Source: Candidatus Gastranaerophilales bacterium (GTDB taxonomy: Bacteria; Cyanobacteriota; Vampirovibrionia; Gastranaerophilales; Gastranaerophilaceae). Taken from it: a DNA stretch of 38,503 bases. The notes beneath the pieces are model-generated. The model searched no databases. It was not told the origin of the DNA and saw nothing but the letters and a program-made list of their open reading frames with translations. This document shows positions 8,042 through 12,596 of the stretch, in pieces; positions within the stretch are counted from its first letter, which is position 1; the number at the start of each line of letters is the position of its first letter. The stretch spans positions 1-38,503 of the forward strand of contig CANPYC010000017.1 of the NCBI GenBank assembly GCA_947587615.1, read 5' to 3'. The translations under genes were made by a program, and so were the position numbers.

Positions 8042-8160
8042 TTAAATATTTTAGCCATTATTATTATTGCTATTATTCCAATAGCATAAAAACCTACAAT
8101 TAATCCTGCAATTATTTTAGCTACTAATATTATAGTTTTTCTTAATTCATTCCAATTCAT
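8038..8160 (-). CDS. Putative 40-residue single-pass membrane peptide on the phage antisense strand
   Basis: On the minus strand an ATG (8158-8160) opens 40 codons to TAA (8038-8040). A GAGG Shine-Dalgarno motif lies 5 bases upstream (GAGG-TATTT-ATG). The product begins MNWNELRKTI and then has about 26 very hydrophobic residues with small-residue spacing (AGLIVGFYAIG), ending MAKIFN: one transmembrane helix with positive residues near both ends. It fills the only sizeable gap between VP2 and the next plus-strand gene and overlaps the VP2 stop. Gokushoviruses normally code on one strand only, so this could be a lysogeny or superinfection gene, a host-acquired small protein, or a chance ORF in AT-rich DNA, which tends to translate as Ile/Leu/Phe. 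Confidence 0.35.
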   Translation of the reverse strand: MNWNELRKTIILVAKIIAGLIVGFYAIGIIAIIIMAKIFN

Positions 8161-8206
8161 AAATACCTCACAGTCTACACACACATTATAAAGGAGTAAC
8201 AATTTT

Positions 8207-8449
8207 ATGACAACAAGTTACATGATGATACAAAAAAAATTATCACAGATTAACCGTTTATCAGCCCAGAAATCAATCAATCCTTCATTTTTTATCGGTT
8301 ATTTTTTTGATTATCTAAATCATAACTATATTACAAACCTTACTGATAAAGTTTCATTTCAAACATATCAACAATTTTTACTTTTTATTAATTCTTTTTG
8401 TGACTTTGTTTTGGAGGATTTGGACGATGAGCGCCCTTTATCCAAATAA
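8207..8449 (+). CDS. Phage hypothetical protein, 80 residues
   Basis: Opens after AAGGAGTAAC with a 10-base spacing. Predicted mostly helical, with aromatic-rich middle (PSFFIGYFFDYLNHNYI) and an acidic end (VLEDLDDE). No family recognised. It sits at the head of a block of four overlapping small genes between VP2 and VP4, the place where gokushoviruses carry poorly conserved accessory ORFs. The 3' end overlaps the next gene by 23 bases. Alternative starts exist at Met6 or Met7 but are farther from the ribosome site. Confidence 0.55.
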   Translation: MTTSYMMIQKKLSQINRLSAQKSINPSFFIGYFFDYLNHNYITNLTDKVSFQTYQQFLLFINSFCDFVLEDLDDERPLSK

Positions 8450-8609
8450 ATCAGACAGCATTAAAGAAAAATGCTCAAAAGCTTGTTATTTATGGCTTAT
8501 CGATTATATTTCAGATACTGTCTTCGTTGACTACCTCACGCAGTTTAAAAATGATTTTCAAAATCATAAACTTGATAATTCAGAGATTTTAAGAAGGTTT
8601 CAAAAATGA
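8427..8609 (+). CDS. Phage hypothetical protein, 60 residues
   Basis: I chose ATG 8427 (MSALYPNKSDSIKE) over the upstream in-frame ATG at 8400 because TTGGAGGA lies at about the right distance before it. The product is a small, probably helical soluble protein with three aromatic clusters and charged ends (KEKCSKACYLWLIDYI). No family recognised. It overlaps the preceding gene by 23 bases in another frame, and its stop overlaps the next start as ATGA, so translation is likely coupled. Confidence 0.55.
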   Translation: MSALYPNKSDSIKEKCSKACYLWLIDYISDTVFVDYLTQFKNDFQNHKLDNSEILRRFQK

Positions 8610-8776
8610 AATATACCAACCGTATAAAATCTTTTAAATTATTAAAACAGTTTACTAGTTTAGTTCGTTTATTTGTTGATGGAATTATAACTGAAACTGA
8701 ATACAGGCATAATTTACATTTTCTTTGCAATGAGTATCGCACATTAAAACTTAATGAAAGGATTTATTTAAAATGA
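8606..8776 (+). CDS. Phage hypothetical basic protein, 56 residues
   Basis: Begins with ATGA overlapping the previous stop (8606-8609) and ends with ATGA overlapping the next start (8773-8776). The product starts MKYTNRIKSFKLLKQFTSLV and is basic and probably two helices. AAGAAGG lies about 10 bases before the start. No family recognised. The tight ATGA links on both sides make it a genuine coding unit even though it is short. Confidence 0.55.
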   Translation: MKYTNRIKSFKLLKQFTSLVRLFVDGIITETEYRHNLHFLCNEYRTLKLNERIYLK

Positions 8777-8886
8777 GAAGAGCTCTAAACAATTCCGCTA
8801 GTCGCGGTTACTTCACAAAAACAGCAATGTATACCAAGTCAATTAATTTGTTTACCTCACCTATGAGAGGTGGTTATCGTATGTAA
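8773..8886 (+). CDS. Gokushovirus VP8-like small basic DNA-binding peptide
   Basis: 37 residues, strongly basic. The sequence FTKTAMYTKSINLF followed by SPMRGGYRM matches the pattern 'F-x-x-TA-x-x-T-x-x-x-N ... RGG-x-R' seen at the end of the small ORF8/VP8-type protein that gokushoviruses encode near VP4. By analogy with the phiX174 J protein it probably coats or compacts the packaged ssDNA; that role is inferred. An AAAGGATTT site sits upstream in the tail of the preceding gene, which it overlaps by 4 bases. Confidence 0.7.
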   Translation: MRRALNNSASRGYFTKTAMYTKSINLFTSPMRGGYRM

Positions 8887-8914
8887 TTATATCCTATCTT
8901 CACAAATTATTTTA

Positions 8915-8968
8915 GGAGATGTTTTTCTCCCCCGGCTCTTATAGCCGGGCTTGTTTTTACAAGCCGGC
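8915..8968 (+). repeat. GC-rich competing hairpins before the Rep gene
   Basis: In an AT-rich phage this patch is conspicuously GC-rich. Hairpin A: GGAGA 8915-8919 with TCTCC 8926-8930. Hairpin B: CCCGGCT 8931-8937 with AGCCGGG 8943-8949. Hairpin C: GCCGGGCTTGT 8944-8954 with ACAAGCCGGC 8959-8968, one bulged G and a TTTT loop. B and C share 8944-8949, so only one can form at a time. More complementary sequence follows (GCCGTCGGC, 8971-8979). It could be an attenuator or terminator for upstream genes, or a replication or packaging structure. Confidence 0.65.
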
Positions 8969-9005
8969 ATGCCGTCGGCAGGACTTAAGAGGAGTTTAAT
9001 TTATT

Positions 9006-10112
9006 ATGGTATGTTTCCATCCGCTTGAGTGTTATCTTCCTTTAGACTATGATAAGGAATTTAAAAGACACTTGATATTTTCGCCTGAAAAAATTTATAG
9101 ATTTAAAAAGGCTACTATACGTAAATTTGAAGACATTGGCTTAATGCCACGTTTTCACGACGATAATTTTAAAATTTTTGATGAAAAATCACGTTTTCCT
9201 GAAATTTACTTAACTAAAGAAGTTACTGATGACTTACCTAACGGACTTATAATTCAAGTCCCTTGTAATAAATGTATCGGCTGCAAATTAGATTATTCCC
9301 GCCGTTGGGCAACTCGTGCTATTAATGAAGCCTTTTTATACGACCACTACAGAAATTGTTCATTCCTGTCTTTAACATTTAATGAGGAAAATTTAAACCG
9401 TACTAATCTAGGTTATTCAGTTGATAAAGCGTTCTTTAAATCCTGGGTTAAGCGCCTTCGTTTCGCTATAAAAGATAAATATAATGTTGAGTTTAGACAT
9501 ATGTCTTGCGGTGAATACGGCTCAAAACGTGGTCGCCCTCATTATCATATGTTAATCTTCGGCTTTGATTTCCCTGACAAATACATATTTAAAGTAAATC
9601 GCACAAAATACGGTGATGTTATCAATTATTATCGTTCGCCCTTTCTTGAATCACTCTGGCACCTTCCAGGCAGAACTGACACAGCTGGTTATTGTATTAT
9701 TGGTAATGTAACCTTTGAAAGTTGCGCCTATGTCGCGCGCTATGTTACAAAAAAAATGCAAGATAAAACTTTGTACGGTGACCAGCAACCTGAATTTCTT
9801 TCAGTATCAAGGATGCCCGGTCTAGGATATGATTACTGCGTTAAATACTTAAAAAATATTTTTGAAACACGTAAAGTCGCTTTACCTAACGGTTTCAGTT
9901 CCCCTGTACCTCGCTATTATGAGTCAGTATGTGAAAAATTAGACCCTGAACTATATTACACTTACAAAAGTGACAAATTTAATGAATTTTATAAAGAAAT
10001 GTTAAGAAAATTTAATGAAAAATCTAACCCTGACAAAAAAAGATTACAAGCCTTAGAAGAGCTTCACAGTATGCGTTTAGATAAATTAATACGTACGTAT
10101 GAATACTCTTGA
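9006..10112 (+). CDS. Gokushovirus VP4 rolling-circle replication initiator (HUH endonuclease)
   Basis: 368 residues, start ATG 9006 after AAGAGGAGT. It nicks the viral strand at the origin and becomes covalently joined through tyrosine. Visible motifs: a Cys cluster PCNKCIGCK (86-94) with SRRWATR after it, LSLTFNEENL (121-130), CGEYG (168-172), the metal-binding HUH-type motif GRPHYHMLIFG with His179 and His181, and the twin-tyrosine catalytic motif YVARYVTKK (Tyr242 and Tyr246, spaced YxxxY as in phiX174 protein A). Length and motif order fit gokushovirus VP4. Its 3' end overlaps a small ORF that runs into the right attachment site. Confidence 0.96.
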   Translation: MVCFHPLECYLPLDYDKEFKRHLIFSPEKIYRFKKATIRKFEDIGLMPRFHDDNFKIFDEKSRFPEIYLTKEVTDDLPNGLIIQVPCNKCIGCKLDYSRRWATRAINEAFLYDHYRNCSFLSLTFNEENLNRTNLGYSVDKAFFKSWVKRLRFAIKDKYNVEFRHMSCGEYGSKRGRPHYHMLIFGFDFPDKYIFKVNRTKYGDVINYYRSPFLESLWHLPGRTDTAGYCIIGNVTFESCAYVARYVTKKMQDKTLYGDQQPEFLSVSRMPGLGYDYCVKYLKNIFETRKVALPNGFSSPVPRYYESVCEKLDPELYYTYKSDKFNEFYKEMLRKFNEKSNPDKKRLQALEELHSMRLDKLIRTYEYS

Positions 10113-10328
10113 TAAATTATATAATCACGTCATGTTTAGTCAACATGTTAATTTAACATCTTTAAAAGACCTCTTATCCAGTTATAACGGTGCTTTTGAT
10201 ACTTTAAATGTATATTATGTAAAAATCTGTTTGAACAAAACGGAAATATCAAAATACCTAAAAATTATTTAACCCGCCTTAAACGGCATTTTGGAAGCCA
10301 TGAATATATATCTTACTTAAAACTTTAA
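10099..10328 (+). pseudogene. Small ORF running through attR, frame broken inside the repeat
   Basis: From ATG 10099 (overlapping the VP4 end by 14 bases) the frame reads MNTLDKLYNHVMFSQHVNLT and on through the attachment site, stopping at 10270-10272 after 57 residues. The tail after the site looks unnatural in that frame. A different frame (10224-10328) gives NLFEQNGNIKIPKNYLTRLK and RHFGSHEYISYLKL, which looks like real protein. One extra A in the five-A run at 10221-10225 would join both into one 76-residue protein. The left repeat has seven As in the same place. Either the ORF is frameshifted, or the right half is a remnant of an earlier related insertion. No Shine-Dalgarno site; coupling to VP4 is possible. 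Confidence 0.4.
10198..10225 (+). other. attR: half dif-like site
   Basis: Centre TGTATA (10209-10214) and XerD arm TTATGTAAAAA (10215-10225) are identical to attL, but the XerC-side arm is GATACTTTAAA (10198-10208), which matches the dif XerC arm poorly. This is expected if the incoming phage site had a good XerD arm and a poor XerC arm, so that the intact dif was rebuilt on the left. Confidence 0.8.
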
Positions 10329-10344
10329 TTCAAGTTTAAATAAG

Positions 10345-10350
10345 TATAAT
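10345..10350 (+). promoter_or_regulatory. Candidate -10 box upstream of the response regulator
   Basis: TATAAT at 10345-10350, 81 bases before the gene start, with no convincing -35 box. The 10273-10430 gap otherwise contains the end of the broken ORF, an 18-base inverted repeat (10320-10337) and no other gene that I can see. Confidence 0.3.
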
Positions 10351-10430
10351 AATGCGCCCTAAATAAACAAAAATTCCAATGAAAAGTTAAATTTAGCCTG
10401 TTAATCTTATTTGGTAATAAGGAGTAAAAT

Positions 10431-11120
10431 ATGGAAAATATACAGCAAAATAAATCAACCGATAAAGTTAGACTTATGCTGATAGATGATCACAAATTAT
10501 TTCGCTGCGGCATAAAGTCTTTATTTGAAAACTCAAACAATATATGCGTTATAGCTGAAGCTCAAAACGGGAAGGAAGGAATTAACAAAATTCTTTCTCA
10601 AAACCCTGATGTTGTTTTATTGGATTTAGAGCTTGGTGACATTAACGGGTTAGAGCTTATTGAGAAGGTATCCTCTCAAAAACCGAATGTAAAATTTGTT
10701 ATTCTAACTTCGCACTTGAACGAGCATGTTATAAATAAAGCAATGAAGCTTGGAATTTACGGCTATATTTTGAAAGATATCAATTCAGAATTTCTTGATA
10801 TGATTGTTAAAACAGTTTCAAGCGGGGCAATGTGGATTGATAAAAAAGCGGTGCAAATTTTAAGAGAATTAAATCCAAATGTTATACCAAATACACAAAT
10901 GAGCCGCTCTAACTTTAAATCAACCCATGCGAATTTAACCGCAAGAGAATACGAGGTCTTAAAACTTGTGGTGGATGGGAAATCTAATCAGCAAATTGCC
11001 GATAAATTGAATATCTCCGAGCATACTTCAAAAGCCCATGTATGTAATATTATTCAAAAGCTCGTTGTTGATGACAGAACGCAAGCCGCTGTTAAGGCAA
11101 TTAGGGAAGGAATTGTTTAA
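10431..11120 (+). CDS. NarL/LuxR-family two-component response regulator
   Basis: 229 residues. The receiver domain (13-130) has the acidic pair D19/D20, phospho-acceptor D65 in VVLLDLELGD, T93 in FVILTS and K114 in YGYILKD, so all switch residues are present. The C-terminal LuxR-type helix-turn-helix (about 165-225) reads LTAREYEVLKLVVDGKSNQQ then IADKLNISEHTSKAHV. It should therefore be a phosphorylation-controlled DNA-binding regulator. No histidine kinase is nearby, so it is an orphan. An AATAAGGAG site gives a firm start. It is the first host gene right of the prophage, and the rhodanese-like gene 153 bases downstream is preceded by repeated operator-like boxes that it might bind (inference). 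Confidence 0.9.
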   Translation: MENIQQNKSTDKVRLMLIDDHKLFRCGIKSLFENSNNICVIAEAQNGKEGINKILSQNPDVVLLDLELGDINGLELIEKVSSQKPNVKFVILTSHLNEHVINKAMKLGIYGYILKDINSEFLDMIVKTVSSGAMWIDKKAVQILRELNPNVIPNTQMSRSNFKSTHANLTAREYEVLKLVVDGKSNQQIADKLNISEHTSKAHVCNIIQKLVVDDRTQAAVKAIREGIV

Positions 11121-11130
11121 TATATTATCA

Positions 11131-11251
11131 ATACCTATCGATACAATATAAATATTGCGCAAAACTTTGCTTGAATATTATAATTACCAATCGAACAGAT
11201 AGAATTATTTAAATTATATCAGTATATTACCAATACCAATCGAGATAACAT
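11131..11251 (+). repeat. Three direct repeats TACC(A/T)ATCGA before the rhodanese-like gene
   Basis: TACCTATCGA begins at 11133, TACCAATCGA at 11186 and TACCAATCGA at 11235, all on the same strand, spaced 53 and 49 bases, close to five helical turns. Each is followed by an A-rich stretch (GATACAA, ACAGATA, GATAACA). They fill the whole 153-base gap between the response regulator and the rhodanese-like gene and could be binding sites for one regulator. Confidence 0.45.
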
Positions 11252-11273
11252 AATTTTAAAAGGAGAAATAAAA

Positions 11274-11672
11274 ATGAAAGACAATTTAATATTTGACACG
11301 AAAAAAGCTCAAGAATTTTTCTTACATAAGTTATCTTTTTTAATGTCGCCTTATGAATTGAAAGAACAAATTAAAGACAATATTCAAAAGTTAAATATCG
11401 TTGATGTTAGAGAATATGATGATTATATAGCAGGGCATATTCCTTTTGCAATACATATTCCTATAAATAGCTTAGAAGAGCACTTTACAATGCTTGAAAA
11501 GGAAAATATAAATATAATTTATACATATAATCAATTCTGTAAACGCAGCATAAAAGCAGCTTATCACATTGCTAAAAAAGGCTTCCCTGTTGTTGTTTTA
11601 ATGGGCGGCTTCAGCATCTGGCAAAAGCTTGGTTTTGATGTTGTTGAAACAGATTCTCAACAAGATAGCTAA
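11274..11672 (+). CDS. Rhodanese-like domain protein, probably lacking the usual catalytic cysteine
   Basis: 132 residues with one rhodanese fold: VDVREYDDYIAGHIPFAIHI (residues 43-62) is the CH2A-type 'DVRE..EY..GHI..A..IP' motif, and VVLMGGFSIWQKLGF (about 103-117) is the C-terminal 'L.GG...W...G' motif. The active-site loop reads YTYNQFCKRSIKAA. Where single-domain rhodaneses have Cys after the Tyr (YC-x4-R/C), this protein has Thr, and the only Cys is five positions later. Sulfurtransfer by the standard mechanism is therefore doubtful; it may use the second Cys or act as a binding module. An extra N-terminal 40 residues (FDTKKAQEFFLHKLSFLMSP) are helical. Ribosome site AAAAGGAGAAAT. Confidence 0.85.
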   Translation: MKDNLIFDTKKAQEFFLHKLSFLMSPYELKEQIKDNIQKLNIVDVREYDDYIAGHIPFAIHIPINSLEEHFTMLEKENINIIYTYNQFCKRSIKAAYHIAKKGFPVVVLMGGFSIWQKLGFDVVETDSQQDS

Positions 11673-11732
11673 TAAATAATACTAAAATATGATTTCACAT
11701 TCATATAAAGAATATATAATATAAATTGTTAA

Positions 11733-11756
11733 TAAAAAAAAGCCCATAAAATGGGC
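11733..11756 (-). terminator. Rho-independent terminator, minus strand (downstream of rex)
   Basis: Stem GCCCAT (11742-11747) / ATGGGC (11751-11756) with a 3-base loop. Read on the minus strand it is followed by eight Ts (plus-strand As at 11734-11741). It lies about 160 bases after the rex stop; the 3' region between contains no minus-strand gene. Confidence 0.6.
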
Positions 11757-11812
11757 CTTAAGATTTACTAACGATACAAGATTTATTTTGATAACCGTCT
11801 TTGATTCAATTT

Positions 11813-11839
11813 CAAATTCGGTTTTTTATTACGAATTTG
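11813..11839. repeat. Perfect 8-bp inverted repeat between the rhodanese gene and rex
   Basis: CAAATTCG (11813-11820) and CGAATTTG (11832-11839) with an 11-base loop, in the 3' untranslated region of rex. There is no T-tract immediately next to it, so its role is unclear. The rest of 11757-11914 shows no gene. Confidence 0.4.
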
Positions 11840-11914
11840 TTTTCAAAGGGTGCATATTCTATTATCCTTGGAAAAAATTTTTTGGCAAGTGTATAATTAA
11901 AAAATTAACAAAAC

Positions 11915-12538
11915 TTAACAAATATTTTCGATGGCGCAAAATTGCAAAAAACTTCCGATTAAATTTTCATTCCAAACCTTAACATTATCTGGTGTTTTGA
12001 TAATTGTCGGGGCAAAATTCCAAATATATTTTATTCCGGATTTAACTGCAAAATCTGCAACATCTTGCGCTACTTTGTTTGGAATTGTTAGAATTGCAAT
12101 TTCAATATCTGTTTTTTTAATTTGTTCACCCAGCTCTTGAAGTGAATATATTTTCTTTTCGCCTATCATTGTATTTATTTTTGATTTATCATTATCGAAC
12201 AGAGCAACAATTTCAAGCCCAAATTCACTGAATTTAGAATACTTTGATAGTGCTATTCCTAAGTTACCCGCACCGATTACATAAGCACGCTTAACAATCT
12301 TATAATCAAGAACATTCTCAATTATATCCTTAAGTTCTTTTGCGTTATAGCCAACGTTGCACTTTCCTTTACAATTGATATTTTTTAAATCTTTTCTTAC
12401 TTGCGTTTCGTCAATATGAAGAAGCTGCGAGATTTGAGAAGATGTAATATATTTAATATCTTTTTTTGTATAATCACGAAGGATTGTATGGTATTGGGTT
12501 AAGCGATTAATTGTTCTTTGTGACAGTGAATTTTTCAT
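11915..12538 (-). CDS. rex: Redox-sensing transcriptional repressor Rex
   Basis: Senses the NADH/NAD+ ratio and represses fermentation and respiration genes. The N-terminal winged helix (1-75) contains RTINRLTQYHTILRDY, ITSSQISQLLHIDETQVRKD and the CNVGYNAKEL turn. The Rossmann domain has the dinucleotide loop YVIGAGNLGIAL (86-97), the acidic strand end ALFDNDKSK, LTIPNKVAQDVAD and the C-terminal swapped helix ending LQFCAIENIC. At 207 residues it is a normal length. The start lacks a Shine-Dalgarno site, and the adhE terminator hairpin lies 17 bases upstream, so it depends on read-through or on its own weak promoter. It sits directly after adhE, a classic Rex target. Confidence 0.92.
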   Translation of the reverse strand: MKNSLSQRTINRLTQYHTILRDYTKKDIKYITSSQISQLLHIDETQVRKDLKNINCKGKCNVGYNAKELKDIIENVLDYKIVKRAYVIGAGNLGIALSKYSKFSEFGLEIVALFDNDKSKINTMIGEKKIYSLQELGEQIKKTDIEIAILTIPNKVAQDVADFAVKSGIKYIWNFAPTIIKTPDNVKVWNENLIGSFLQFCAIENIC

Positions 12539-12550
12539 AATAAAACCGAT

Positions 12551-12587
12551 AAAAATTAGAGCTTGGGTATGTTGCCCAAGCTCTAAT
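12551..12587 (-). terminator. Rho-independent terminator of adhE
   Basis: A perfect 13-bp stem: ATTAGAGCTTGGG (12555-12567) and CCCAAGCTCTAAT (12575-12587), loop of 7. On the minus strand it is followed by TTTTTA. It ends adhE transcription and stands in the 58-base gap before rex, so rex expression from the adhE promoter would be limited. Confidence 0.85.
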
Positions 12588-12596
12588 CATATTAAA

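Larger units (their letters stand above)
4572..10225 (+). mobile_element. Integrated gokushovirus (Microviridae) prophage at a dif site, about 5.6 kb
   Basis: A 19-bp identical direct repeat (4581-4599 and 10207-10225) encloses a gene set recognisable as a gokushovirus: VP5-like, VP3 scaffold, VP1 capsid, VP2 pilot, VP8-like basic peptide and VP4 Rep, all on the plus strand. Repeat-to-repeat spacing is 5626 bases, slightly above the 4.5-5 kb typical of free gokushoviruses. The repeat is the centre plus XerD arm of a dif-like site, and no integrase gene is present, so insertion through host XerC/XerD is inferred. Dif-inserted microvirus prophages are known from Bacteroidetes and Enterobacteria. 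I do not know of one described in this lineage. Arginine codons CGT/CGC are common inside, whereas the flanking genes favour AGA. The scaffold gene carries an internal stop, so the copy may be defective. Confidence 0.93.

Noticed and set aside
10320-10337. AAACTT-TAATTC-AAGTTT as a second dif-like or terminator site
   Set aside because: It lacks the TTATG inner arm of dif, and no T-tract follows, so neither call is supported.
11127-11141. 15-base string TATCAATACCTATCG shared with 16025-16039
   Set aside because: The second copy is inside the TOPRIM gene and is coding; in AT-rich DNA one chance match of this length is plausible.
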